In this document: positions 25,481 to 33,820 of the stretch, piece by piece | Layout of the letters: each line of letters opens with the position of its first letter | Position numbering within the stretch: the first letter of the stretch is position 1 | Assembly (NCBI GenBank): GCA_038890815.1 | Contig: JAWAFC010000006.1 | Span: forward strand, 44,584 to 108,583 | DNA length: 64,000 bases | Direction of reading: 5' to 3' | Source of the DNA: JAWAFC01 sp038890815 | GTDB taxonomy: Archaea; Micrarchaeota; Micrarchaeia; Burarchaeales; JACRGF01 | Position numbers and translations under genes: made by a program | The notes under the pieces: generated by a model | Told to the model about the DNA's origin: nothing | The model's input: the letters and a program-made list of their open reading frames with translations, nothing else | Databases searched by the model: none

Positions 25481-25906
25481 TCAACCCGCATAGCCGAGCC
25501 TTCGGCAGAGCTCTGCGATCGTGATGCAGCGGCCCAGCTTTTCGGCCGTGGCGCGCTCGTCGAGAATTCTCTGGGCAGAGGCCGCAAGCTCGGGCGGTGC
25601 GCCTCTGAACACGCGCAGTAGCCTGAAGGCGTTGCGGCCCCTAGCCGATTTGAACGGCAGCATGCCCCGTATGACACGCCTGACAAGCAGCTCCGGCTTG
25701 CGCGGCCAGTGCGGGGAGTGCTCGGGGTTCGCCTTGTCCTTCGCCCATCTCCTCTTCTGATATTTTTCCACGACCAATTTTGGATCGCCTGAGACGACGA
25801 TACGCTCGGCATTGATGACAACAACGCTTTCCCCGCGCAGCAGGCGCTTGGCCACGCTGGCAGCAAGCCTTCCCAGCACCATGTCACTTCCATCAATGAC
25901 GACCAT
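25481..25906 (-). CDS. rpl13: Ribosomal protein uL13
   Basis: A 141-residue L13 with MVVIDGSDMVLGRLAS-like start, ESVVVINAERIVVSG and RRVIRGMLPFKSARGR. It lies between L18e and S9, the usual archaeal order. Length is normal. Confidence 0.95.
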   Translation of the reverse strand: MVVIDGSDMVLGRLAASVAKRLLRGESVVVINAERIVVSGDPKLVVEKYQKRRWAKDKANPEHSPHWPRKPELLVRRVIRGMLPFKSARGRNAFRLLRVFRGAPPELAASAQRILDERATAEKLGRCITIAELCRRLGYAG

Positions 25907-25910
25907 GGCA

Positions 25911-26270
25911 TCAGCTCAAAAGCCTGAGGCCAGTGCCTTTCGGATAGGATGATGCAGCCTCGCGCAGGGTAAGGATTTTCCCTCCAGCGTTTTTTATTTT
26001 TTCCTTCGCGCTCTCTGCAAATGACAGCGCGGCGACCGTGAGGGCATGCGATAGCGAGCCTCCGCCGAGCACTTTTCCCGGCACCACCACGATGTCGCCC
26101 GCCCGTGTGAGGCGGTTGAGCTTTCCCACATTCACCTGGATGCGCGTCCTCCTGGGCCTGGTTATCTCAGCGGCCACCCTGCGCCACAGGCCGCTTGCAT
26201 TCTTTTTTGAAGTCTTCTCCAGGAATACTGCGAGCTCTATCGTCTCCCTGTTTTCCGGACCTCTCTGCAT
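25911..26270 (-). CDS. rpl18e: Ribosomal protein eL18
   Basis: A 119-residue L18e. Diagnostic parts are RPRRTRIQVNVGKLNRLTR, VVPGKVLGGGSLSHALTVAA and FAESAKEKI. It begins 14 nt after the end of tRNA-Leu and is part of the L18e-L13-S9-RpoN string. Confidence 0.94.
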   Translation of the reverse strand: MQRGPENRETIELAVFLEKTSKKNASGLWRRVAAEITRPRRTRIQVNVGKLNRLTRAGDIVVVPGKVLGGGSLSHALTVAALSFAESAKEKIKNAGGKILTLREAASSYPKGTGLRLLS

Positions 26271-26284
26271 TGGCTCACCACAAA

Positions 26285-26371
26285 TGCGGGGGAAGGGATT
26301 TGAACCCTCGCAGCCACTAAAGGCACAGGAGCCTCAGTCCTGCTCATTTGACCTGGCTCTGACACCCCCGC
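26285..26371 (-). tRNA. tRNA-Leu(GAG), intronless
   Basis: An 87-nt class-II tRNA. The acceptor stem is GCGGGGG/CCCCCGC with discriminator A; the anticodon stem is CAGGA/TCCTG with loop CTGAGGC (anticodon GAG). A long variable arm is present and the T-loop TTCAAAT is uninterrupted. It lies between rpoD and L18e in the ribosomal block. Confidence 0.95.
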
Positions 26372-26414
26372 AATCGGCCATCACATCATTTTCCTCCTTT
26401 CACCTATTAATCTT

Positions 26415-26987
26415 TCATTCCGCAATGGCCTCAAGGAATTCCTCACACTTATCGAGCAACAGCGCGACAGACTTCTCGACGAGTTTCGGGGCAGGAAGCT
26501 GCCCGAAGGATTCTATGCGGAAGTGGAATGTTTTTTTCTCCTTGTCGTATGAGTAGCTCGCGATGCCGGCCTGGAACTTGGCATGCTCGCGGCCCGAGCC
26601 GAGCCGCGCGCGCCCCTCGAGCCTGAGCCGCTGGCCGGACAGGAGCTTGAGCAGAGGTATTTTGTCGCTCACGGGCACCACATCGTTGACCGAACTCTTG
26701 AGGTCCTTGGAGAAGACCATACACGGCCCTTCGGCATCGAGCGTGAACAGCACGAGCTCATCTTCCTTTGCATCGGGCGGCGTGGTGAGCGGCACGAGGC
26801 CGATGCGGTTGGCGATGTACTCATCAAAAAGCGAGGAGGAGTTTTCATAAAAGGTCACCGCGTCAATCGCATACACCGGGACGCGCGCCATTGCGGTTCT
26901 CCTCAGCGCGTTGGCGAATGAAAACGACACGCCGGACAGCTCGAATTCTACCTCGGACGGCTCCAATTTTTTTATCGCGAGCTTCAT
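26415..26987 (-). CDS. rpoD: RNA polymerase subunit D (Rpb3/alpha homologue)
   Basis: A 190-residue subunit with the alpha-type signature FANALRRTAMARVPVYAID and the assembly motif NRIGLVPL. It is the short form, lacking the iron-sulfur ferredoxin-like domain of many archaeal RpoD proteins. It overlaps the S11 stop by ATGA, the standard S13-S4-S11-RpoD order. Confidence 0.95.
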   Translation of the reverse strand: MKLAIKKLEPSEVEFELSGVSFSFANALRRTAMARVPVYAIDAVTFYENSSSLFDEYIANRIGLVPLTTPPDAKEDELVLFTLDAEGPCMVFSKDLKSSVNDVVPVSDKIPLLKLLSGQRLRLEGRARLGSGREHAKFQAGIASYSYDKEKKTFHFRIESFGQLPAPKLVEKSVALLLDKCEEFLEAIAE

Positions 26988-27436
26988 ACTCTCCTCCCCC
27001 TGCGACCGCCGGGCCTCTTTGTCGAGTCGGTTGGGATGGGTGTGACATCCTCTATTTTTTCTATGCGCAGGCCCGAGCGCGCGAGCGCGCGCACCACGGC
27101 CTGAGCGCCCGCACCGGGGGTCTTAGCGCCATGCCCGCCCGGTGCACGTATGCGGATGTGGAGATGGGTGATGCCGCGCTGCTTGGCGAGGTCGGCCACC
27201 TTAAATGCGGCCTGCATGGCCGCGTACGGCGAGCCTTCCTCGCGGTCGCTCTTGACGATCATACCGCCGCTGGCCTTGGCGATCGTTTCGGCGCCGCTCA
27301 TGTCAGTCAGCGTTATGATGGTGTCGTTTTTGCTACTGTAGATGTGGGCAACCGCAACGCGCTTGGGCCCGCGCGCCGGCGCCTTTGCCTCGGCCTGCGT
27401 GCCCTGCCCCTCCTGCGGCTTGCTCTCTTCTGCCAA
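26984..27436 (-). CDS. rps11: Ribosomal protein uS11
   Basis: A 150-residue S11. HIYSSKNDTIITLTDMSG, SPYAAMQAA and the basic C-terminus RPGGRRGRRV are typical. The N-terminus has a Glu/Gln/Ala-rich extension of about 25 residues. The start is TTG, preceded by GGGGTGA at a 5-nt spacing, an example of ribosome-binding-site-driven non-ATG initiation in this block. Confidence 0.93.
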   Translation of the reverse strand: MAEESKPQEGQGTQAEAKAPARGPKRVAVAHIYSSKNDTIITLTDMSGAETIAKASGGMIVKSDREEGSPYAAMQAAFKVADLAKQRGITHLHIRIRAPGGHGAKTPGAGAQAVVRALARSGLRIEKIEDVTPIPTDSTKRPGGRRGRRV

Positions 27437-27440
27437 AACA

Positions 27441-27974
27441 TCACCCCGCAGCCTCGCGCGCTTCAGGCTTCCTCTCCTCCGTCGTGGCCTGCAAGCCCAA
27501 GTTGACCGGCTTGTAGTACGAGATGGTTTCCTCCTCGCTCACCGGAACTAGGTAGGAGGGTGCGGAAACGCGCCGCCCGCCAACTGAGATGAGACCGTGA
27601 GCGATGAGTTGTCTTGCCTGTTTCATGCTCCTGGCCAGGCCCCTCTTGAAAACCCTCGTCTCCAGCCTCCTCTCGAGAATGTCACGAATGTCGAGCGAGA
27701 GGAGGCCTTCGAGAGTGATGTCGCCTTTGGCAAAGCCGTACCGCTTGACTTTATCCAGAAGCTCTTTGGCCTTGAGCTTGCCCTGCTCACCAAGCGACAG
27801 CAGGACGCGCGCCTCTCGGCGGATGCGCTTAAGTTCCTGCTTGGCAATCCACAGCTCGCGCATGCTGCGCAGGCCATATTCCTCGAGGAGTTTCTGTTCT
27901 TCCTGAATGCGCTGGGCATCCCACAGTTTTCGTGGGGTCTCGTATTTTTTCTTCAGCCTTCTCGGATCGCCCAT
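27441..27974 (-). CDS. rps4: Ribosomal protein uS4
   Basis: A 177-residue archaeal S4. MGDPRRLKKKYETPRKLWD at the start and the S4 RNA-binding domain (RQLIAHGLISVGGRRVSAPS) identify it. It follows S13 by 5 nt. Confidence 0.95.
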   Translation of the reverse strand: MGDPRRLKKKYETPRKLWDAQRIQEEQKLLEEYGLRSMRELWIAKQELKRIRREARVLLSLGEQGKLKAKELLDKVKRYGFAKGDITLEGLLSLDIRDILERRLETRVFKRGLARSMKQARQLIAHGLISVGGRRVSAPSYLVPVSEEETISYYKPVNLGLQATTEERKPEAREAAG

Positions 27975-27979
27975 TCAAA

Positions 27980-28609
27980 TCACTTCTTTCCTTCTTTCTT
28001 TTCTTCCTTCTTAGCCGCTTGGGCGCCACCCGGTGCGGCCGCGGCTGCCTTGGCAGCCAGCACAGCCTTGCGCATCACACCGACAGTCATGCCGGTCCTG
28101 CCCGTGCTGCGCGTGTGCTGGCCTCTGACTTTTTGGCCATAAGCATGCCTAAATCCGCGCCATGTGTTGATGCTTTTGTCACGCTCAATGTCCTGCTTCA
28201 CAGCGAAGGTCAGGTCGGCGCCGGTGAGATGGAGATGCGCGCCTGACTCAAAATCCTTCTGCCTGTTCAGCATGTAGCTCGGCACACCGTATTTGAGGGG
28301 ATTGGAGATTATCTCCTCGATGCGCTCAACCTGCTCGTCAGTAAGCTCTCCGAGGAGGGTGGTTTCCGGAAGGTGGAGCTCGCTCAGGGCGATCTCGGAG
28401 AACACGCGTGCGAGACGGTCCCCGATTCCTTTCACTCTTGTGAGCGCGCGCCATAGCGGAAGCTCGCCATTAATGTCCTTGCCGGCGATACGGACTATCC
28501 CACGAATATCTTTTCTTTTCTCCTTTGGGGATGGCGCAGGAGCATCTGGCCTTTTCTCAGCCGGCTTTCCAACGGGCTTTCGTGGGGACTTCGCCTCTGC
28601 AGTCAACAA
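27980..28609 (-). CDS. rps13: Ribosomal protein uS13
   Basis: A 209-residue S13. IRGIVRIAGKDINGELPLW, RVKGIGDRLA and RGQHTRSTGRTG are diagnostic. The frame stays open far upstream but enters tRNA-Ser, so the start must be one of two TTG codons at 28609/28606, preceded by GGTGG. This gives an unusual Lys/Pro-rich N-terminal extension of about 35 residues. The C-terminus is Ala/Lys/Glu-rich. Confidence 0.88.
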   Translation of the reverse strand: MLTAEAKSPRKPVGKPAEKRPDAPAPSPKEKRKDIRGIVRIAGKDINGELPLWRALTRVKGIGDRLARVFSEIALSELHLPETTLLGELTDEQVERIEEIISNPLKYGVPSYMLNRQKDFESGAHLHLTGADLTFAVKQDIERDKSINTWRGFRHAYGQKVRGQHTRSTGRTGMTVGVMRKAVLAAKAAAAAPGGAQAAKKEEKKEGKK

Positions 28610-28620
28610 ACCACCTACAG

Positions 28621-28887
28621 CGCCGGGGATGGGATTTTTGGGCACCCTTCCGCCGTGGCGAAAGGGCTGAACCCATAAGGCCCGCGAGGGCCATACGCTA
28701 TCAGAGCCAACCGACGACTCGTCGGCTTCGCCTCCTTGCGAACTGTTGGTTCCGATACCCCCCGAGGTTCGGAACGCGATTCCAAAACCGCTCCGCAATG
28801 GGGGTTACGGAGGAACTTCCGACCAGGGGGATTTCCTCCCCCTGTCGGTCTCCAGGCGTACGCGTTACCAGGTTCCGCCACCCCGGC
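28621..28887 (-). tRNA. tRNA-Ser(GGA) with a 150-nt anticodon intron and a T-loop intron
   Basis: The unspliced gene is 267 nt. The acceptor stem is GCCGGGG/CCCCGGC with discriminator G, the serine type. The anticodon stem is TACGC/GCGTA, loop CTGGAG then A, anticodon GGA. A 150-nt intron (28700-28849) interrupts position 37/38 and has its own strong hairpins (GGGGGAGGAAATCCCCC, GAAGCCGACGAGTCGTCGGTT region). The variable arm is GGCCC-TCGC-GGGCC. The T-arm ATGGG-TTCA...AAT-CCCAT is split by a 31-nt intron (28637-28667) holding a 10-bp stem (CCCTTTCGCC with GGCGGAAGGG). Removing both gives 86 nt. Exact T-loop junctions are uncertain by a base or two because of flanking A residues. Confidence 0.86.
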
Positions 28888-28915
28888 AGATTTTTTTTGT
28901 GGCGGAATTTTTTAA

Positions 28916-29857
28916 TCACCATCCTTTTGGATATGTGCCCTTCTTCATGACCACTCTCAGCGTTTTGGCAGCCGTTCCCTTCTCAGCGCGTAGCATTTCA
29001 TGCGCGCTCATGGTTGCCTGTGCGACCGCCACGAGCTCGCCCTTCTGGCTGAAGAGCGCGACGCGTGTGCCCGCGACGACATTTTCATCCACGCCCACGA
29101 TACCCGGAACGTGGAGGGGGGCGCCCGAGCACACGGCCTCGATGGCCGAGTCGCGGATGAGCATGCGCGGAAGCGTGACGACTTTCTCGACAGGCAGCAC
29201 GATGCTCCGCAGGGCTGACTCGTCTCCCTTCTCTTTCCACAGCCAGGCGGCATCGGCGAGCGTGGGCAGCGCCACCGCAAGCTCCTCCCCAAGCCCTCCG
29301 GCGCGCGTGCGCCTGAGCTCAAGGAGGTTGGCCCCGCCCAGTTGTTTTCCAATGTCATGACAGAGCTTTCGGATGTAAGTGCCTGCCTCAACGCGTGCAG
29401 TGAAGAGGGCCTCCGTCGGAAATAATTCTGTGACGGCAAGATAATAAACTTTTCTTTTCCTCGGAACGCGGCGCACGGCGCTCTTTACGGGAGGAACCTG
29501 AACTATTTCCCCAATGAAGCGCGCGAATGCCTGCCTCACTTCCTGCTCGCTCACCCGGCGGTGGAATCGGATTATCCCGACATACTCTTTCTCCTCCTTG
29601 AGCAGCAGGCCGAGCACGCGCGTGGCGCGGTTGAGCGCGACGGGCAGCACGCCCGAAACGTTTGGATCGAGCGTGCCCGCATGGCCCGTCCTACGCGCTC
29701 CGAGGAGGTTCTTCACCCAAACGCTGACCTCGTGAGAGGATGGACCGGGCGGCTTGTCGACCACGACAACGCCGAGCTCGAGCAGCTCAGCCATGCTGCG
29801 CTGCTCAGGCGGCTTTCCATAGGCCGGGTCTGTGGGCTCCGAGATCTTCTGGAGCAT
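28916..29857 (-). CDS. cbf5: tRNA/rRNA pseudouridine synthase Cbf5
   Basis: A 313-residue TruB-family enzyme. The catalytic Asp is in GHAGTLDPNVSGVLP; ARVEAGTYIRKLCHDIG and the C-terminal PUA domain (from about residue 235) complete the archaeal Cbf5 architecture. It catalyses pseudouridylation alone on tRNA U55 or as the core of H/ACA ribonucleoproteins. Its T-loop substrate site lies in the arm that is split by introns in three tRNAs here. It follows L14e by 2 nt. Confidence 0.94.
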   Translation of the reverse strand: MLQKISEPTDPAYGKPPEQRSMAELLELGVVVVDKPPGPSSHEVSVWVKNLLGARRTGHAGTLDPNVSGVLPVALNRATRVLGLLLKEEKEYVGIIRFHRRVSEQEVRQAFARFIGEIVQVPPVKSAVRRVPRKRKVYYLAVTELFPTEALFTARVEAGTYIRKLCHDIGKQLGGANLLELRRTRAGGLGEELAVALPTLADAAWLWKEKGDESALRSIVLPVEKVVTLPRMLIRDSAIEAVCSGAPLHVPGIVGVDENVVAGTRVALFSQKGELVAVAQATMSAHEMLRAEKGTAAKTLRVVMKKGTYPKGW

Positions 29858-29859
29858 GA

Positions 29860-30081
29860 CTATCCTGTGAGCGCCTTCTTCACTGCAGCGGCATCGCTCA
29901 CATCAACGATCTCACTGAGAGGTTCGAGATGGAGGATGTTGCACCGCCTCGCTTTTTTCCTGCCAGCCGAAAGGATTTCAACGTAGTTCTGGTCTATGAG
30001 CTGCGTTATGACGCAACGTTTGCCGGCATCGCGACCAGCCTTCTTAAGGCAAACCCTACCAACACAGATTGCTGCGCCCAT
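29860..30081 (-). CDS. rpl14e: Ribosomal protein eL14
   Basis: A 73-residue L14e with MGAAICVGRVCLKKAGRDAG and RRCNILHLEPL. It lies between cytidylate kinase and cbf5, the conserved archaeal order. Length is normal for the archaeal form. Confidence 0.93.
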   Translation of the reverse strand: MGAAICVGRVCLKKAGRDAGKRCVITQLIDQNYVEILSAGRKKARRCNILHLEPLSEIVDVSDAAAVKKALTG

Positions 30082-30085
30082 GCCT

Positions 30086-30610
30086 TCACCTCCTCTTAAT
30101 TTTTTCTTTCGCTGCGCAGATGATGATGTGCGCGATGGTTTTTGGTGTGAGCCTGTCGGTGTGGATCTCGAGGTCGAAAATGCTGTGATCGCTGAGGTCT
30201 ATGCCATAGAGCTTTTTGTAGCGTGCGCGGTTGTTGGCATCGCGCGCGCGGAGATGGGACAGGGCGCGGGCGAGCGAGATGCCCTCGCGCTTGGCTATCC
30301 TCGCCGCGCGTGTTTTCTCCGTGGCGGCGAGCCACACGCGCAGGTCCGAGTTTTTCACGAGCCAGGAGCCGAGCCAGGTTGTCACAACGCAGTTGCCTTT
30401 TCTCGCTTCCTTCACAAGGCGAGTGTCGAACTCCCTGTCTATGCGAGGGTTTTTGGTTGCCAGACGCTGGAGCTCCATGAGTGAAATTCCCCTGCGTGCG
30501 GCCTCATCCTTGAAAGAAAAGCGAATATGGCGCAGGCCCAGCGCCTTTGCCACGAGCGCGCCCACGGTATCCTTGCCACAGCCACTGAGGCCGGAGATGG
30601 TGATTATCAT
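30086..30610 (-). CDS. cmk: Cytidylate kinase, archaeal type
   Basis: A 174-residue P-loop NMP kinase. The Walker A motif is SGLSGCGKDTVG and the lid contains RARDANNRARYKKLYGID, typical of archaeal Cmk. It phosphorylates CMP and dCMP. The start at MIITISG overlaps the L34e stop; the upstream extension is inside L34e. Confidence 0.92.
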   Translation of the reverse strand: MIITISGLSGCGKDTVGALVAKALGLRHIRFSFKDEAARRGISLMELQRLATKNPRIDREFDTRLVKEARKGNCVVTTWLGSWLVKNSDLRVWLAATEKTRAARIAKREGISLARALSHLRARDANNRARYKKLYGIDLSDHSIFDLEIHTDRLTPKTIAHIIICAAKEKIKRR

Positions 30611-30915
30611 AGGATGCTCTCCACAAAGGGACGCCATCTGGCATCCACATCGGATAGCTTAAGCTCCTTGTTCATCACACGCGCGGCGAGCGCCACGGCC
30701 TCACCCAGACAGGCCGGGCACAGATAGCCGCCGAATGGCCTTGAGGGAACACGCTGGGTATGCGAAAGGCCGCGCGCTGCCGAGACACCGCGCAGTATGG
30801 CAGCGCAGAGCGCACATCTAGCTCTGCCAGTCTTTTTCTTGCGCGTGTGGAAGGAAAGCCTTCCGGAAGGCGTTCTGCGCGCGACACGCTTTTTTGTGCG
30901 ATCTTTTGGCATCAT
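30607..30915 (-). CDS. rpl34e: Ribosomal protein eL34
   Basis: A 102-residue L34e with two CxxC pairs (RCALCAAI and LCPACLGE) for zinc. It is somewhat diverged but is in the expected place after the EMC3-like gene. Adjacent ATG codons at 30915 and 30912 both overlap the upstream stop; either could initiate. Confidence 0.88.
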   Translation of the reverse strand: MMPKDRTKKRVARRTPSGRLSFHTRKKKTGRARCALCAAILRGVSAARGLSHTQRVPSRPFGGYLCPACLGEAVALAARVMNKELKLSDVDARWRPFVESIL

Positions 30916-31772
30916 TTTCCCACCTTTTTCAGCCTAGCGCTTACGCCGATAAGGGCCTGCAGAAGCAGGCTCGATACGATAAGCAGGAGGATGAACAGGC
31001 CTGTGGGATGGAGCTCTCTGCCAAGGAATGGGATGTCAAATGCGGCATCGACCCAGTACCGCGTGCCCATGTCAAGCGTTACGGTAATCTTGTTAAAGCC
31101 CTCCCCCGTCATGCGCGCAGCGATCGCAATGGTGTCCCCCGGAGCGTAGTGGAGGTTGTCAGTTTGCAAGAGAATGGAGGTCCCGGCGCTGTGCTGCGGG
31201 AGAGTTGGAAGCCTGTGGTCAACAGAAGGAGAGCCTACAAGAAAAAGCGTGGCGTTTTCCCCCACCCGCTCCTCATTGGCAAAGAACAGGAAATGCCCTG
31301 TCCGCACGGCCCTGGCGCTCGCAATCCATGTGCCGTTGTGCGCGTTCGCGGGAATGACGTAACAGGCGGAGTAGGTCCCATCGTTGGCGCTGGCATCGCA
31401 GTGCTCGGCGAGCCCATCATCGAAAAGCTGTAGCGTGACATCGTCGCTGGCATCGGGCGCGATGGCCGGCAGGACATAGTAAAATAGCAGGAGGAAAACT
31501 GCGAGCGTGGGAAGCAGCGGCTTGAACTGGAGCGCCAGGCTTTCTTTGAGCAGGGCCGGAAGCTCCTCCCTCTGCGCCTTCTCGGCGCGTGCGAGCGCGA
31601 CTTTGTCCCCACGTGCCAGCGCGGCCGCATGCTCTCTGTTGATTCTGCTTATCCTCTCCTGTATCTCCTTGACGCGCGCCCTGTTGCCATACACGTTGCT
31701 CATGAGAATGGAAAAGAAGGCATAGGCCGTCGAGATGGTGGCGATGAGAAGAAAGGACAGCTCGGCCTGCAT
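30912..31772 (-). CDS. DUF106 / EMC3-like membrane insertase with an extra extracytoplasmic domain
   Basis: A 286-residue Oxa1-superfamily protein (DUF106, the archaeal relative of EMC3/TMCO1). A first membrane helix (LSFLLIATISTAYAFFSILM) is followed by a charged coiled coil and the core helix LLPTLAVFLLLFYYVLPAI, and a final helix near the C-terminus (LFILLLIVSSLLLQALIGV). Between the last two helices lies about 120 residues of predicted extracytoplasmic beta-type sequence (LQLFDDGLAEHCDASANDG to DAAFDIPFLG), which is not usual for the family. It sits between adk and L34e downstream of secY, the conserved location, and probably aids insertion of SecY clients. Confidence 0.84.
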   Translation of the reverse strand: MQAELSFLLIATISTAYAFFSILMSNVYGNRARVKEIQERISRINREHAAALARGDKVALARAEKAQREELPALLKESLALQFKPLLPTLAVFLLLFYYVLPAIAPDASDDVTLQLFDDGLAEHCDASANDGTYSACYVIPANAHNGTWIASARAVRTGHFLFFANEERVGENATLFLVGSPSVDHRLPTLPQHSAGTSILLQTDNLHYAPGDTIAIAARMTGEGFNKITVTLDMGTRYWVDAAFDIPFLGRELHPTGLFILLLIVSSLLLQALIGVSARLKKVGK

Positions 31773-31776
31773 CAGC

Positions 31777-32325
31777 TCACCTTTTTACGAGCGCAACAAA
31801 ACGCTCAACGGCTTTTTCGAGCGCGCCATCCTCGTTGAGTATGATGCTCACGGGCGCGCCCGTGAAGGCGCTGTAGGCGCACAGGAAGGCCCTGTTCAGC
31901 AGAGCATGTTCCTCAAGCGCCTCCCGGCTCTGTATGTCGCGCGCGCGGCTCGTATCGCGCTGTCGCCTTGCCATGATATGCTCTATGGGGGCCGAGATGT
32001 AGACCAGCCGTTCAACCTTCAGCTTCTTGAGAAGGGAAAAGGGAAGGCCCGGGATGTAGCCCTCGGGAGTGAGAATGCTGCAGTGGGTATCGAGGATGAG
32101 CTTTCCCCTCTCCCGCGCGAGCGCGCGCGCCACCTTTTCCTGAATTTTTTTCTGAATTGATATGGGTTGTTTGCGAATATCGTCTTTCCGCGCAATGCCC
32201 ATCTTTCGGGCTATGTCGAACATGAGGTCGCCATACACCACAGTTTTCCATCCAGGGAGATACTTGAGCGAGGCGCTCAGCACTGTGGTCTTGCCAGCAC
32301 CCGGCTCTCCCATCACAATGATCAT
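31777..32325 (-). CDS. adkA: Archaeal adenylate kinase
   Basis: A 182-residue AdkA-type kinase. The P-loop is MGEPGAGKTT; LILDTHCSILTPEGYIPGLP is the substrate motif of the archaeal family. It interconverts AMP, ADP and ATP. Its place between secY and the EMC3-like gene is conserved. The ATG at 32325 begins the first strand. Confidence 0.93.
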   Translation of the reverse strand: MIIVMGEPGAGKTTVLSASLKYLPGWKTVVYGDLMFDIARKMGIARKDDIRKQPISIQKKIQEKVARALARERGKLILDTHCSILTPEGYIPGLPFSLLKKLKVERLVYISAPIEHIMARRQRDTSRARDIQSREALEEHALLNRAFLCAYSAFTGAPVSIILNEDGALEKAVERFVALVKR

Positions 32326-32329
32326 CGCA

Positions 32330-33820
32330 TCACGCTCCGCCCACCAAGCTGCGCAGGCTTGGATACAGCTCAAACATCTTATGGGTCTGAAGCTCCTCGT
32401 AGGTGCGGTGCAGAATGCCCACGGTGAGCAGGATGCCCGTGCCGGTGCCGAGCGCGCCTGTGAGGTCTGCGAAAGCGGCCAGCAGACCGACGAAAATGCT
32501 GCCCAACACCGTGATGGTTGGGATGTATTTGGCCAGCACGCCCTCGATGATGCGCGGATCGCGCCTGAAGCCCGGCACCTGCAGGCCAGAGCGCTGGAGC
32601 TGCTCGGCGACTTCTTTTGGGCCCATGCCAGTAGTCTCTATCCAGAATTGGCCGAAGACGACACACAGCATGCACAGGAAGGTCACGTAGGTGATTACAT
32701 GAATCCACTCTGGGATGAAGATGGGGCCGACAAAAGGAAGCACCATCTCCTTCACGCTGAAGAAGGAGTCGATGTAGGTGCCATATCCCACAAATAGGGG
32801 GTTGAAGAAGCGGGGGGTGAGGAAGTACAGCACGCCGCCGATGAGCTGCCCGCTCGCATCGGTTTCGGCGATGAGCTTGACGATGTCGGCCCCGCCCACA
32901 TACAGGGAGTTGCTGGCAAGCCAGCGGCCCCATAGCTGAAGGTTGAGCAGCAGTGCGCTCGCAAGGATGACTGGGATGTTGCTCACATAGAGGAACTTGA
33001 TGGGGAAGCGACCGCCGAATCCGCGGAAGCGCTCAAAGGCGAGCGGTATTTCGACCTTCATGCCCTCGGCGTAGGTAACCACGAGGAAGATGATGATGGT
33101 GAAAAGCAGGGGAAGCATGGCTATGATGGCATTTGGGATGGCGTTGGCGCCTCCCTCGCGCAGCGCGTACAACACGGTGCGTTGCTCGGGGATGCCGCCA
33201 TAACCGGTGAGCAGGGCGATCGCGCCCTGGACAACTGAGAGCGAAACGCCCGCGGCAATGAACAGGCTGATGCCCGAGCCTATGCCGTATTTGCTGACGA
33301 CCTCATCGAGAAACAACAGGATGATCGAGCCAGCGGCCAGCTGGAAGGTGACGATGGCCATGGTGAGGCCGACATCGCCGAAAAGTGGGAGCGTGCCCGG
33401 CACGCGGCCCGCCACGGGCACGTTGCCCGACATCACATACAAGCCTCCCTCGAAAAATGCCAACAGTATGGCCAGAAGCTTCTGCACTCCGGTGAATAGT
33501 TTCCTCTGCTCAGGGTCTGTGAGGTCAATTTCGATCATCTTTGCCCCAACAAAGAGCTGGAGAAAGATGGAGGCGAGTATGATGGGGCCTATGCCTGTGG
33601 TGATGAGGCTTCCGATGCGCGAGGCCGTGACTATCTGGATGAACTCGAACTGGCCGCCTCTTTGCGGTATGGCGCCGAGTGGGAAGATGTGGTACATGAC
33701 GAAAAAGAGCACAAGGGCGATTGCCACCCAGGTGAGCCTTTCGTGCAGCGAGAGCGGCTTTGTCGGAGTGGCGACCTCGGGAAGCTGTTTGACGATTGGC
33801 TTGAGGAAGTCGAGCCTCAT
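32330..33820 (-). CDS. secY: Preprotein translocase subunit SecY
   Basis: A 496-residue, ten-helix channel of the Sec translocon. Cytoplasmic loop residues YAEGMKVEIPLAFERFRGFG and the plug/lateral-gate helices match archaeal SecY. It overlaps the L15 stop by ATGA. Exported proteins in this window (NHL, S16, S8, lipoprotein) are likely clients. Confidence 0.95.
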   Translation of the reverse strand: MRLDFLKPIVKQLPEVATPTKPLSLHERLTWVAIALVLFFVMYHIFPLGAIPQRGGQFEFIQIVTASRIGSLITTGIGPIILASIFLQLFVGAKMIEIDLTDPEQRKLFTGVQKLLAILLAFFEGGLYVMSGNVPVAGRVPGTLPLFGDVGLTMAIVTFQLAAGSIILLFLDEVVSKYGIGSGISLFIAAGVSLSVVQGAIALLTGYGGIPEQRTVLYALREGGANAIPNAIIAMLPLLFTIIIFLVVTYAEGMKVEIPLAFERFRGFGGRFPIKFLYVSNIPVILASALLLNLQLWGRWLASNSLYVGGADIVKLIAETDASGQLIGGVLYFLTPRFFNPLFVGYGTYIDSFFSVKEMVLPFVGPIFIPEWIHVITYVTFLCMLCVVFGQFWIETTGMGPKEVAEQLQRSGLQVPGFRRDPRIIEGVLAKYIPTITVLGSIFVGLLAAFADLTGALGTGTGILLTVGILHRTYEELQTHKMFELYPSLRSLVGGA

